Assembly: GCF_030680185.1 (NCBI RefSeq)
Contig: NZ_JAUXVZ010000029.1
Span: 62,001-126,000 of the forward strand
Source of the DNA: Phenylobacterium sp.
GTDB taxonomy: Bacteria > Pseudomonadota > Alphaproteobacteria > Caulobacterales > Caulobacteraceae
DNA: 64,000 nt
Direction of reading: 5' to 3'
The translations under genes and the position numbers were made by a program. The notes beneath the pieces were generated by a model. That model made no database searches, had not been told where the DNA came from, and saw only the letters and a list, made by a program, of their open reading frames with translations. Positions 22,747 through 30,893 of this stretch are shown in pieces; within the stretch, counting starts at the first letter, position 1; every line of letters begins with the position of its first letter.

Positions 22747-24648
22747 TCAGTCGGCGGCGCGCCCAGCGCCCATCACCTTCAGCCGCTGGGTCTCGGCTTC
22801 GAAGGCGGCGATCTCCAGCTTGCGGGTCTCCAGGGCCTGGTCCTTGGCCATCGCCTCCAGCTTCTGGTTTGCGCCAGCCAGGGCCTGGGACAGCTTTTCG
22901 ATGGCGGCGCGGGCCTCGCCCAGTTCCGGCGCTTCGCCGCGCACCTGGGCCGGCAGCAGGCTGGAAAGCCGCTGGGCGATCTCGTCGGCGCCGGGCCAGT
23001 CCAGATTGCGCGCCAGCAGGTCGCCGATCACTGGGGCTGCGGCCGGATAGGCCTGGATCAGCTGGATCATCTGCGTCGCGGCCTCTTCCCGGCGGCTGGT
23101 GAAGCTCGGCCCCGCCCGCACCGTCAGGTCGTACTTGCCGACGCTCAGATCATAGATCCGCCGCACCTCGCGCACCTGACCCGTCTCATCGGTCTCGCGC
23201 ACCGCCACCGGCTGGTTCACCTGCGCCAGCCTCGCCTCCCCGCTCGGCCCCAGCACCCGCACGACGCGGGGCGCGGCATAGACCTTGGGGATCAGGTCGA
23301 TCAGAATCCGCCCGGCGTGCCGGATCGCCCGGCTCAGATTGTCGATATAGTGGAAGGTGGAGACGTCCCCCTCCCGCTGGCGGGCCATGATCGCCCGCCC
23401 GCTGGTCTCGTTGGACCGCGCCCCCAGGCTGGCGTCATGCAGGCCCATGATCGCCTTCATGTCGTCGCTGGCGTTCAGCGCCTCCTGCAGCGCCCCGGCC
23501 GGCACGCCCGCAAAGGGTTGCCGCATGGGCGGCTCAGGCCCGTCATATTCCAGATAGGCGTGGGTCTGAACGTTCGCGCTCGCCCACTTCTCCGCATCGG
23601 TCTCGAACGCCCCCTTGCGCCCGATGAAGGGGGCCTTGGGCGCCAGCGCCACCAGCTCGGTGGTCGTGGTCCGCCAGTAGTTGAACATCCGCTGCGGGTC
23701 CTTGGCGTCCCGCACCAGGCTACGCAGCCGCCGGCGGCCATCGATCCGCAGCTCCTCGCCAAACACCGGCACGATGGGAATGAACCGCCCGGCCCATTCG
23801 ACGGTCTCCAGCACCTGCGCGCCGGTGACCACATGCTGCACCACCCGGTGGCTGGCCACCTCCCGCGGCGCGCCCTGGATGCTGACGCCCAGCGCATCGA
23901 ACAGGCCCTTCTGGGCCTCATAGGCGGAAAGCTCGATCACCTGCCCGTCGCTCAAGGCGACAATCTTGCGGCGCACCGCCTCGCGCCGCCAGAACTCGGC
24001 CACGGTCACCCGCTCGCCGTCGCCCCAGGCGCCGGCCGCGCCCTCATGGCCAGACCCCGACCAGTCCACAGCATCGGCGCCCTTCCAGCGGGCCTGGAAC
24101 GCCGCCCGCGGCAGGCTGTCGACCACAAAGGCCGTGTTCCAGTCCGAGGAGTCCGCGGCCGTGGAGTCCGGATCGCCATAGATGCTGAACGGATCGGCCA
24201 CCCGCTCGATGACGATGTCCTGCTCGAAACTGTCATCCCGGGCATAGCGGGTGTTGATCCGGAAATAGCCGAAGCCGCAGGTCACCGCGAAATCCAGCGC
24301 CGTGTCATAGGCGACCTCGGCGTCGCTCGACTGCTCGATGTGGCGGATCAGGCCGTTGAAGATCTCCGCCGTCTGCGGATCGGCGCCGTCGTCCACCGGA
24401 TGGCAGACGATGGCCGGCTTGTTCAGCCGCGCATCATTGACCACCTGGCGCACGAAGGCCGGCAGCCGGTTGATGGTCAGGCAGGGCCGCCCGTCCAGCT
24501 CCCGGTCCCGGCGCACCTTCTCCGGCCACTGCTCGCCCAGCCTGGCGAACCGAAGGTCGTCGCGCGCCTCCTCGCGGATCTCGGCCTCGTGGGCCGACGC
24601 ACGCTCGAACGCCTCGCGGGCGTCGCGCAGGATGTCGTCATCAGTCAT
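22747..24648 (-). CDS. Phage portal protein, P22 gp1-like
   Basis: A 633-residue portal. It opens MTDDDILRDAREAFERASAHEAEIREEARDD at about residues 1-31, followed by LGEQWPEKVRRDRELDGRPC and LTINRLPAFVRQVVNDARLN. This is the defining start of the P22-like portal family. Further blocks are CGFGYFRINTRYA, DPFSIYGDPDSTAADSSD, QRMFNYWRTTTTELVALAPK and a long helical barrel at the end (ATQMIQLIQAYPAA, then IEKLSQALAGANQKLEAMAK). It forms the dodecameric ring through which DNA enters and leaves the head. Confidence 0.93.
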   Translation of the reverse strand: MTDDDILRDAREAFERASAHEAEIREEARDDLRFARLGEQWPEKVRRDRELDGRPCLTINRLPAFVRQVVNDARLNKPAIVCHPVDDGADPQTAEIFNGLIRHIEQSSDAEVAYDTALDFAVTCGFGYFRINTRYARDDSFEQDIVIERVADPFSIYGDPDSTAADSSDWNTAFVVDSLPRAAFQARWKGADAVDWSGSGHEGAAGAWGDGERVTVAEFWRREAVRRKIVALSDGQVIELSAYEAQKGLFDALGVSIQGAPREVASHRVVQHVVTGAQVLETVEWAGRFIPIVPVFGEELRIDGRRRLRSLVRDAKDPQRMFNYWRTTTTELVALAPKAPFIGRKGAFETDAEKWASANVQTHAYLEYDGPEPPMRQPFAGVPAGALQEALNASDDMKAIMGLHDASLGARSNETSGRAIMARQREGDVSTFHYIDNLSRAIRHAGRILIDLIPKVYAAPRVVRVLGPSGEARLAQVNQPVAVRETDETGQVREVRRIYDLSVGKYDLTVRAGPSFTSRREEAATQMIQLIQAYPAAAPVIGDLLARNLDWPGADEIAQRLSSLLPAQVRGEAPELGEARAAIEKLSQALAGANQKLEAMAKDQALETRKLEIAAFEAETQRLKVMGAGRAAD

Positions 24649-24723
24649 GCAAACGCCCTTTGGCGTCCCAAGTCGGGGACGCTGTGTCAGAGAAATCCGA
24701 TTTTCCTTAGGTCCGGCGGGGGC

Positions 24724-25296
24724 TTAGTCCGCCGTCTTCACGAACGCCCCGCCATCCCAGGCGAAGGCCTCGCCCTCGCCGTCTCCAACCTTCACCACCA
24801 GGGTCGGTGGCGCGCCACCCCGGCCTTCGCGCACGGCCAAGGTGCGTTTCGGCAACGCCGTGATCGGCTGCGCCGGCGCCAGCCTGACCGGCTCGCGGCC
24901 CGCCGGGAAGACGTAGAGCGCAAACCGCTCATAGGGCTCATCCAGCAGGATCGCGGCCTGATCCTCTCGCCCGTCGCCATCGAAATCGGCCGACACCGCC
25001 AGCCGCTGATAGTGGTCGAGCGCCTTTCGCCATGTGGGGTCATCGCCATAAACGGGCATCAGGTCCGCCGTGGTCCGGAACACCCAGCCTTCCGGCGGGA
25101 TCACCGTCAGGCGGGGCATGTGACAGTCCAGTCGGCTGCGAACGCCACCATGGTCGCGACAGCGCTCCCCATACTCGAAAGCGCGGCCCTTGCAGCCGAC
25201 AACACAGGAGCCCATCAGCAGCATGACCATCACGACGGACACCAGCAGGCCTCTCAGCAGCCGCCAGGTGGGAAAGGGAGGTGGTTCGATCGTCAT
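24724..25296 (-). CDS. Exported paralogous protein A, copy 2 of the tandem module
   Basis: A 190-residue envelope protein. Residues 14-34 are a hydrophobic segment ending in a lipobox-like VVGC (Cys35), so it is either a lipoprotein or an N-anchored periplasmic protein. Four cysteines (31, 35, 46, 58) match those of its copy at 25873. A loop DFDGDGRED at 104-112 is of the Asp-rich calcium type found in FG-GAP/VCBS and dockerin repeats. Residues 92-120 are identical in both copies. The last part has EAFAWDGGAFVK. The start overlaps the stop of the partner gene as ATGA. It is cargo between terminase and portal; the function is unknown. An immunity or exclusion role is inference. Confidence 0.75.
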   Translation of the reverse strand: MTIEPPPFPTWRLLRGLLVSVVMVMLLMGSCVVGCKGRAFEYGERCRDHGGVRSRLDCHMPRLTVIPPEGWVFRTTADLMPVYGDDPTWRKALDHYQRLAVSADFDGDGREDQAAILLDEPYERFALYVFPAGREPVRLAPAQPITALPKRTLAVREGRGGAPPTLVVKVGDGEGEAFAWDGGAFVKTAD

Positions 25297-25847
25297 GACG
25301 CCACCTCGACCAGGCGGCCATCCGCCCACGTGTAGGTGATGTCGTTGGTCGTCCAGCCGACCCTCTGCCGCAAGGTGAAGCTCGCCGCCGCAGTGGAGGA
25401 CGGCGCCGGTTTGTTAAACTCCACGGACACCGCATCCATCTCAGCGATGGGCCGCGCCTCGGTCAGCGCACGGGCCGCAGCCCCGGAGAAATGGTCCCTG
25501 GAGAAGAAGGCGAAGACGCGGAACTGGGTCAGCGTCGGGTCCACAAGGACCGCGATGGAATCGCCTTCGCCGTCGCCATCAAGGTCGGCCCCGGAAGCTG
25601 TGAGCCGCCCCCAGTCATGAGCCACGTCCTTGACCGCCGCCAATTCCGGGGCCTGCACGCTCTGCCAGCCGCGCGGCGTGCTCTGGCGAGCGCCAATGAT
25701 GTAGCAGAGGCCATCGCCCCAATAGCCGCTCTGGTCACCGCAGCCGTCACCGATCCAGAAGTCACCGGTCGCGTAGCCGCAGCTGGCGGCGCTCAGCATC
25801 GCCGCCCCGGCCGCCGCCCACCGCATTTCGCGTCGCATCCAAGGCAT
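25293..25847 (-). CDS. Putative lipoprotein B, copy 2 of the tandem module
   Basis: A 184-residue protein starting MPWMRREMRWAAAGAAMLSA at ATG 25847, with GGGAGG four bases before. The signal ends in AASC (Cys23), a probable lipobox, so the mature protein begins CGYATGDF. It has a GYWGDGLCY segment, the loop DLDGDGEGD followed by SIAVLVDPTLTQFRVFAFF, and the ending YTWADGRLVEVAS. It is a clear paralogue of the gene at 26439. It also shares the D.DGDG...D....LVD...F..F.F layout with the A proteins. It overlaps the A gene (ATGA) and starts 25 bp after the copy-1 A gene stops. Confidence 0.75.
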   Translation of the reverse strand: MPWMRREMRWAAAGAAMLSAASCGYATGDFWIGDGCGDQSGYWGDGLCYIIGARQSTPRGWQSVQAPELAAVKDVAHDWGRLTASGADLDGDGEGDSIAVLVDPTLTQFRVFAFFSRDHFSGAAARALTEARPIAEMDAVSVEFNKPAPSSTAAASFTLRQRVGWTTNDITYTWADGRLVEVAS

Positions 25848-25872
25848 CAGGCCTCCCACTGAAATGCCAGGC

Positions 25873-26442
25873 TCATTGACCGGCCCTCACAAACGCCGCG
25901 CCGTCCCAGGCGAAGGCTTCGTCCTCGCCATCCGCGGCCTTCACCACCAGCACCGGCCTTCCGCCGCGCCAGGGTTTGCGCACGGCCAGGGCGCGTCCAG
26001 GCAAGGCCGCGACCGGCAGCGGCGGCGTCAACCGCGCCGCCTCGCCGCCGCCCGGAAAGGCGAAGACCGCAAACGTCTCAAAGGTCTCGTCCAACAGGAT
26101 CGCCGCCTGGTCTTCCCGCCCGTCGCCGTCGAAATCGGCCGAAACGGCAAGGCGCTGATAGTGGTCGAGCGCCTCCCGCCACGCCTGATCGCCATCGTCG
26201 CCCGGCCGCATGTCGGCCGCCGTGCGGAACACCCAACCCTCCGGCGGGGCCGCGGTCAGTCGCGGCATATGGCAGGCCATATAGCCCGGCGCCCCGCCAT
26301 TATTCCGGCAGCGTTGCGGATACTCGGCCCCGCGGCCCAGGCAGCCCACCGTGCAGGAGCCCATCAGCAACAGCACCAGGACCACCGACAGCAGACCGCC
26401 TCGCACGATCCGTCCGACCGGAATAGTGGGCGGCTCGATCAC
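25873..26442 (-). CDS. Exported paralogous protein A, copy 1 of the tandem module
   Basis: A 189-residue envelope protein from a GTG at 26442 that overlaps the upstream stop as GTGA. Its hydrophobic segment is GRIVRGGLLSVVLVLLLMG, with cysteines at 30, 34, 45 and 57 equivalent to copy 2. The Asp-rich loop DFDGDGREDQAAILLDE is identical to copy 2, as is CHMPRLT near residue 57. The body diverges between these anchors, which indicates an old duplication with a constrained core. It lies between the two B genes, so the order is B-A-B-A after the nuclease gene. No enzyme motif is seen. It could block superinfection or neutralise a toxin in the envelope; neither is shown. Confidence 0.75.
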   Translation of the reverse strand: MIEPPTIPVGRIVRGGLLSVVLVLLLMGSCTVGCLGRGAEYPQRCRNNGGAPGYMACHMPRLTAAPPEGWVFRTAADMRPGDDGDQAWREALDHYQRLAVSADFDGDGREDQAAILLDETFETFAVFAFPGGGEAARLTPPLPVAALPGRALAVRKPWRGGRPVLVVKAADGEDEAFAWDGAAFVRAGQ

Positions 26443-27002
26443 GGCGCCACCTCCGCCAGGCGATCCCCGCGCCAGGCGAAGACCATGTCCCGCCTCTCGC
26501 CCTCAATCGTCCGACGCAAGGTGATCTTCGGCGCCCTGTCGGGCTCGCCAGGCGGCCCCTCCACACTGACGGAAACGCCCGCCACATCTGCGACCCTCTG
26601 GGCTTCGGTCAGCGCCACGGCCCGATCCCCGGCAAGGTCGTCCTTGCCGTAGAAGACGAACAGCCGAAACTGCGTCATCGACGGGTCAACGAGGATGCGG
26701 GCAAGATCCGGGGCTCCGTCCCCGTCGAGATCGACGGCGCCAGGTTCAAGAACACCCCAATCCTTGGCGTGGCCCGTGACCGCCGAGATTTCGTGTGGGT
26801 TTATGGCCTGCCAACCATGCGGCAGGGAAGACAGCGATCCCCCGCTGTCGTAGCAGACCCCCTTCTCCCAATGGCCGTTGTGATCGATGCAGGCGTTAAT
26901 GCCGACGAAGTCGCCTACGGCATAGCCGCAGCTGGTGGCGCTCAACACCGCCACCCCGGCCGCCGCCCACCGCCATTGCCTCGACGCCATCCTGCCACTC
27001 AT
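26439..27002 (-). CDS. Putative lipoprotein B, copy 1 of the tandem module
   Basis: A 187-residue protein. From ATG 27002 it starts MSGRMASRQWRWAAAGVAVL with a signal ending SATSC, a plausible lipobox (mature CGYAVGDF, as in copy 2). An in-frame ATG at 26990 is an alternative. It has NGHWEKGVCYDSGG, then GHAKDWGVLEPGAVDLDGDG followed by APDLARILVDPSMTQFRLFV, and ends FAWRGDRLAEVAP. It begins 46 bp after the stop of the toxin-like nuclease gene, the position usual for a cognate immunity gene. Lipid anchoring is unusual for an inhibitor of a cytoplasmic nuclease. Confidence 0.75.
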   Translation of the reverse strand: MSGRMASRQWRWAAAGVAVLSATSCGYAVGDFVGINACIDHNGHWEKGVCYDSGGSLSSLPHGWQAINPHEISAVTGHAKDWGVLEPGAVDLDGDGAPDLARILVDPSMTQFRLFVFYGKDDLAGDRAVALTEAQRVADVAGVSVSVEGPPGEPDRAPKITLRRTIEGERRDMVFAWRGDRLAEVAP

Positions 27003-27048
27003 GAGCCACCCACAACGCGGAACATATTGCGAACTTATGGGCGTGAGT

Positions 27049-27843
27049 CTACCAGTAACGGCCTGAATCATAGTCGTTCACCAGCCCAGGCCTGATGGCG
27101 AAGACACTGTCGCCAAGCGGAACAAGGCGAGATGTATCCGACACCTCTTGCCTCGTCTCAGGAGTGGTGATCTCGTCGCTAGAATAGACGGCATCAGCCT
27201 GGTTGCCCGCCAGCGACGCCTTGCCGGCCGTGAGGCCAGAAGCGCGACCGGCCTCTACCTTTAGCCATGTCGGAGTGCCGTAGTAGAGCCGCTCACCCAT
27301 ATTGAACCGCGGCAGGCCATTTTTCAGATCTCGAAAGTGTATCCGCTTGTGTACATCGGCAGGCAGCTTGACGATGTTTATCGGGTGATTTGTAATCCAA
27401 AGCGGCGCCCCGGATGCCTGATGTATAAACCAGTGGTGCCCCTGCTCACCCTTTCCAAAATAACCCTGTTTCGCCATGCGCTTACGCGTAGCGTTCCAAG
27501 TCTGGCTGGTTCCGGCCTTCATCGCAGCGCGAATACCGGCCTTACTTAGAGCCGTCGCACCCCAGGCAAGGGGATTTAACTCACTCAACAGCATGGCGCC
27601 ATTGATCGCCGCCCCTCGTCGATCGCCTTGCTTCAAGTCGGCGATCAGCCCGCGGGTGGAGCCCCAAACGGGGATCAAGCTCTCCACGAAGCCGGGGTCG
27701 CGCGACCAGAAGCCAGTCGTCTGCACCGATCCAGGTCGTCGACCTATGACCTGGATTTCACTGACAGTTGCCTCATCCACCGCCCCGCCGTTTCGTGCGG
27801 CTCCAGGCGCGCTCGCACGCCAATTCAGGTAGGGGTCGCTCAT
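27049..27843 (-). CDS. Polymorphic-toxin-like HHW nuclease of the HNH/EndoVII type
   Basis: A 264-residue protein, taken from ATG 27843. The first 40 residues are loose and contain VSEIQVIGRRP, a motif like those at the N-termini of alphaproteobacterial effectors. Residues 55-110 (SLIPVWGSTRGLIADLKQGD, then AAINGAMLLSELNPLAWGAT) resemble the pretoxin helical segment that precedes many toxin tips. The tip has ATRKRMAKQGYFGKGEQGHHWFI (His136/137 at its end), then ITNHPINIVKLP and VHKRIH (His165, His169), the HH...N.P.N....H..H layout of EndoVII-type toxin nucleases. A C-terminal tail follows YYGTPTWLK. Alternatively it is a phage HNH enzyme that aids packaging. It lies 40 bp after the terminase gene. 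Confidence 0.78.
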   Translation of the reverse strand: MSDPYLNWRASAPGAARNGGAVDEATVSEIQVIGRRPGSVQTTGFWSRDPGFVESLIPVWGSTRGLIADLKQGDRRGAAINGAMLLSELNPLAWGATALSKAGIRAAMKAGTSQTWNATRKRMAKQGYFGKGEQGHHWFIHQASGAPLWITNHPINIVKLPADVHKRIHFRDLKNGLPRFNMGERLYYGTPTWLKVEAGRASGLTAGKASLAGNQADAVYSSDEITTPETRQEVSDTSRLVPLGDSVFAIRPGLVNDYDSGRYW

Positions 27844-27883
27844 ATCAAGCTGTCTCTCTGTTGTTGTCTTGCGAAGACGGGCA

Positions 27884-29221
27884 TCACCCCATCCAGCTCC
27901 CGCTCGCCCCGCCGGCCCCACGCCGCGCCGCCCGCCGAACCGCCGCCCCGCGACGGTTCAGGGCGAACTCGCCAAAGGCGTCGGCGCCGTGGCTGGCGGC
28001 GTCGTGCAGCGGCCCGCCATAGGCTCGCGTCGCCGCATTCCAGCGCTTGCGATAGGCCCGCAGCCGGTCGAGCCCGAGCGCGCAGGCCTGGGCGTCGAAC
28101 CAGGTCATGGGTATCATCAGCCGCCCGGCGTTGATCCGGTCCTCCGGGTGGGTCGCCTGCCCCACCTCGATGGGTGAGACGCCAAGCCCGCCCAGGGTCT
28201 CGAACCGCGAGCGGCCGCCCGCGCCCAGCTCGCGCACCATCACATCGTGCGGCAGGTGGTGGGTCCCATAGACGTAGGGCTTCGCCGCAATGGCCTCGCG
28301 GACGATGGCCTGCAGCCCTTCGCCGCTGGTCTCGAAATAGTCGATGGCGCGCACCTCTGGCCCCACCTGCTGGAAGAACCAGATCGCCGTATAGTCATCG
28401 ATGCCCAGGTCCCAGGCCGTATGCACGGCCAGCCCCGGATCATGCGGCACATGACCCACCCGGCCCGCGCCCTGCGCGTCGCCCAACAGGCCGGCATAAT
28501 AGGCGCCCGGCGCGGCCGCATCGAAGTCCACCAGGTATTCCGAGGCGAACCTGGCCTCGCCCTCCTCCTTCGACCCGGTCTCGGCCACCAGCTCGGCCCG
28601 TTCCCGGGCCAACTGGGCGGGTGTGAACACTCCGGTCTCCGTCGCCGGCGAGCGAAGGGTGAACCAGGCGCCGTCCCGCGCCCTCGCCTCAAAGGCCCGC
28701 ACCGCGTGGTTGCGCCCCCGCGGCGTCCACAGAAACAGCGCCCAGCCGCCATTCTCCGCCAGGATCGGCCGGATGTAGGTCCAGGCGTCAGGCCTGGCGA
28801 GCGCCCATTCGGAGAACACCACGCCGACCGGCGGCGCCCCCACCAGGCTGTCATAATTGTCCGAGCCCAGCACCTGCCAGACCGATCCGTTGGCCAGGCG
28901 GATGCTCATGTCGCCGTCCCGCGTCGCGCTGCGGATCTGCGGCGGAAAAGCCTCGTCGATCCGCCGCAGGCCGGTATGCGGGTTCACCGCCTCCCAGACC
29001 GCCTTGCGCCCCTGCGCGCCCTCCGGCAGCAGATGCCAGTAGACGCCGGGCTTCTGCACCGCGCTCACCGCGGTCCAGTTCAGCGCCACATCATCCTTGC
29101 CCCAGCGCCGGTGGGCGGCCACGTCGGCCCGCAAGCCGCCCGCCTCCAGATAACGCCACAGGCTCGCCTGATAGTCCCGCGGGCTCCAGCCATGGGGCAG
29201 CTCGATCTCGGCTCCCTTCAT
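27884..29221 (-). CDS. Phage terminase large subunit
   Basis: A 445-residue packaging motor. It has the Q-motif-like HGWSPRDYQASLWRYLEAGG, a deviant Walker A RRWGKDDVAL (around residue 38), a Walker B region VGVVFSEWALARPDAW and the motif LFLWTPRGRNHA. The C-terminal nuclease domain carries acidic residues in HTAWDLGIDDYTAIWFF, then HLPHDV and HDAASHGADAFGEFAL. Length is typical. It overlaps the small subunit gene by ATGA. It should cut concatemeric DNA and drive it through the portal coded at 22747. Confidence 0.93.
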   Translation of the reverse strand: MKGAEIELPHGWSPRDYQASLWRYLEAGGLRADVAAHRRWGKDDVALNWTAVSAVQKPGVYWHLLPEGAQGRKAVWEAVNPHTGLRRIDEAFPPQIRSATRDGDMSIRLANGSVWQVLGSDNYDSLVGAPPVGVVFSEWALARPDAWTYIRPILAENGGWALFLWTPRGRNHAVRAFEARARDGAWFTLRSPATETGVFTPAQLARERAELVAETGSKEEGEARFASEYLVDFDAAAPGAYYAGLLGDAQGAGRVGHVPHDPGLAVHTAWDLGIDDYTAIWFFQQVGPEVRAIDYFETSGEGLQAIVREAIAAKPYVYGTHHLPHDVMVRELGAGGRSRFETLGGLGVSPIEVGQATHPEDRINAGRLMIPMTWFDAQACALGLDRLRAYRKRWNAATRAYGGPLHDAASHGADAFGEFALNRRGAAVRRAARRGAGGASGSWMG

Positions 29222-29466
29222 TCGGCGGGGCCAGGCCCGGCCGCCTCGGGATCGGAAAACCGCCGCACCACGATGGTCAGCCCGCCCTCAGCCTCGCCGC
29301 CCTTGCCCTTGGCGTGGGCGCGATCCAGCACCTCGCGCGCCGCCGCGATCCGGGCGGTGTCGCTGCCGGCGCCGCGCATGATCTCCGCGAGCGTCTCCAC
29401 CGCCAGCGGCGCCAGGGCCAGCACCGCCTCGCGCGGATCCTTCCGCCGCCGCACCGCCCGCGCCAT
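29218..29466 (-). CDS. Putative terminase small subunit
   Basis: An 82-residue charged, helical protein: MARAVRRRKDPREAVLALAP, then IAAAREVLDRAHAKGKGGEA and a C-terminal GLTIVVRRFSDPEAAG. The helical REVLDRAxGK segment is like those of small phage proteins that precede large terminases. It is shorter than usual small subunits, so the call rests on position and its ATGA overlap with the large subunit gene. It is the first gene of the late operon. Confidence 0.62.
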   Translation of the reverse strand: MARAVRRRKDPREAVLALAPLAVETLAEIMRGAGSDTARIAAAREVLDRAHAKGKGGEAEGGLTIVVRRFSDPEAAGPGPAE

Positions 29467-29909
29467 AACGCCACCTCAACTCTGAAAGAACCATTGGGCC
29501 GTCCGCCCCGCGCCCGCTCCGCGCCCCACGAGAGGCGCGCGCTTGGCTCCTGGAGCCGGGCGCGGGGCTCCTGCCGCGCAAAGGACGCCGCCTCGCAAAC
29601 GCCACCTCGAGGCGCGCCGCCGCCCCGGGGGAGGGACAGGGGGCGGGCGACCATCCAGCCTCGCGCAAAGCCGACCGCCCAACGGCCGCCCGCTCAACGC
29701 TTCGCCAGGAGAGATGTCATGCAAGTGCGGGCCTCGCCCGCCGCGGCGTCCTCGGCGCCTCAGACGCAAGAACGACCCATACACAGAACCTACCAAATTC
29801 CCGCGGGATGGCAAGAACAAAATAGGAACAACTAGGGGTTCGCCCTCAATTGGCAACCGCGGCGCCCCGCGGCACGTTCAAGCGATCCCGAAACAACCGG
29901 AGCTTCCAG
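29467..29909. other. Non-coding region upstream of terminase genes
   Basis: 443 bp between divergent genes. Several long open frames run through it because of very high GC, but none has plausible composition or a start with a ribosome site. The last 120 bp are less GC-rich (around ACCTACCAAATTCCC and CAAAATAGGAACAACTAG). The late-operon promoter on the minus strand and the promoter of the plus-strand host-attachment gene must lie here; I cannot place either confidently. Confidence 0.5.
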
Positions 29910-30308
29910 ATGATACTTCCCAATGGCGCCCACGTGGCCGTCGTCGATGGCGAAAAGCTGGCGCTCTTCCAGAACGCCGGCCATGCCGATATCGAGCTGA
30001 AGGCCCTGCCGACGCCCGAGATCGAGGATCGCGTCTCCGGCGCGCCGGGCCGCATATCCAGCGACGCCAATCCCGACAACGGCACCCAGGCCGAAGACGG
30101 CTTCGCCATGGGCGTCGCCGACGTCCTGAACCACATGATCCTGACCCACCGGGTCGAGAAGCTGCTGGTCATCGCCGCGCCCAAGACGCTCGGTCAGCTC
30201 CGCAAAGGCTGGCACAAGGAGACCGAGTCCCGCCTGGTCGGCGAAATCGCCAAGGACCTCACCGGCCACACCACCGACGAGATCGCCGCGGCCATTCAGA
30301 AGGCCTGA
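29910..30308 (+). CDS. Host attachment family protein (AtsE-like)
   Basis: A 132-residue soluble protein of the family named after Agrobacterium AtsE, described as required for attachment to host cells and related to baeRF/eRF1-like folds. It begins MILPNGAHVAVVDGEKLALF and continues ELKALPTPEI, then GFAMGVADVLNHMILTHRVE, VIAAPKTLGQLRKGWHKETE and IAKDLTGHTTDEIAAAI. The last blocks are diagnostic (LIAAP..LG.LR......V..EI.KDLT). The ATG at 29910 has CGGAG eight bases upstream. It faces away from the terminase operon. Confidence 0.87.
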   Translation: MILPNGAHVAVVDGEKLALFQNAGHADIELKALPTPEIEDRVSGAPGRISSDANPDNGTQAEDGFAMGVADVLNHMILTHRVEKLLVIAAPKTLGQLRKGWHKETESRLVGEIAKDLTGHTTDEIAAAIQKA

Positions 30309-30374
30309 ACCCATAAACGACCAGAGGCGGGGCGATCCCTCGCTCCGCCTCCTGATCCTTACGGCGACGCGGCT

Positions 30375-30827
30375 TCAGCCCGCCGACCGCGCCGCATAGG
30401 CGCCCATCAGCCGCCCGAAATCCGCCGGCTGCGGAAAGCCCTCGAACCCCTCCACCGCCGGCGTGCTGACCCAAGGCAGCTTCTCCGCCGTCATGGTCTC
30501 CATGAACGGCTCCAGCCCCGAGGGATCATCGAACAGGGTCGAGCGCACATTGACGAAGCCGTCGACGCCCTCCGGCCGCGTGAACATCCAGCTCATGCAG
30601 TGCGGGCAGAAGAAGTGCCGCGTCGCCCCATGCAAGCCGCCGATCACCGGCTCGCCCGCCGTCACCGCGAAGGCCTCGGCCGCAAACAGCGCGCTCAACG
30701 AGAACGCGCTCGCCGTCATCTGCTGACAACCCCAACAGTGGCACGCCATCGTCACCTTCGGCGCTTCGCTCACCCGAAACCGCACCTGGCCACACCGGCA
30801 ACCGCCCTCTCTGGTCATCGCGCTCAT
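30375..30827 (-). CDS. GFA-family zinc protein
   Basis: A 150-residue protein of the GFA (glutathione-dependent formaldehyde-activating) fold. It has the zinc ligands in GGCRCGQVRFRV, CHCWGCQQMTASAF and HFFCPHCMSWMF, and a beta-rich remainder. Despite the name, most small members have no shown activity on S-hydroxymethyl-glutathione. ATG 30827 (MSAMTREGG) has AGAGAAG upstream. It converges with the host-attachment gene, 66 bp apart, and lies 66 bp downstream of the sulfotransferase gene on the same strand. Confidence 0.88.
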   Translation of the reverse strand: MSAMTREGGCRCGQVRFRVSEAPKVTMACHCWGCQQMTASAFSLSALFAAEAFAVTAGEPVIGGLHGATRHFFCPHCMSWMFTRPEGVDGFVNVRSTLFDDPSGLEPFMETMTAEKLPWVSTPAVEGFEGFPQPADFGRLMGAYAARSAG

Positions 30828-30893
30828 CGCATCTTCTCTCGTTTTGGAAGCAGCCTCGGCGTCCGGCATTCGGCGCCCGAATGAGGCGACACC

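Noticed and set aside
22747..24648. Siphovirus or gene-transfer-agent (Rhodobacter type) portal
   Set aside because: Its length of 633 residues and start pattern match the P22-like portal, and the coat protein is also P22-like.
22621..25335. A 904-codon plus-strand open frame
   Set aside because: It runs antisense through the portal gene and the A gene; the composition is that of a shadow frame and it has no family pattern.
29476..29856. A 126-codon minus-strand frame upstream of the terminase
   Set aside because: Arg/Gly/Pro-rich with no start signal and no resemblance to phage proteins; treated as non-coding.
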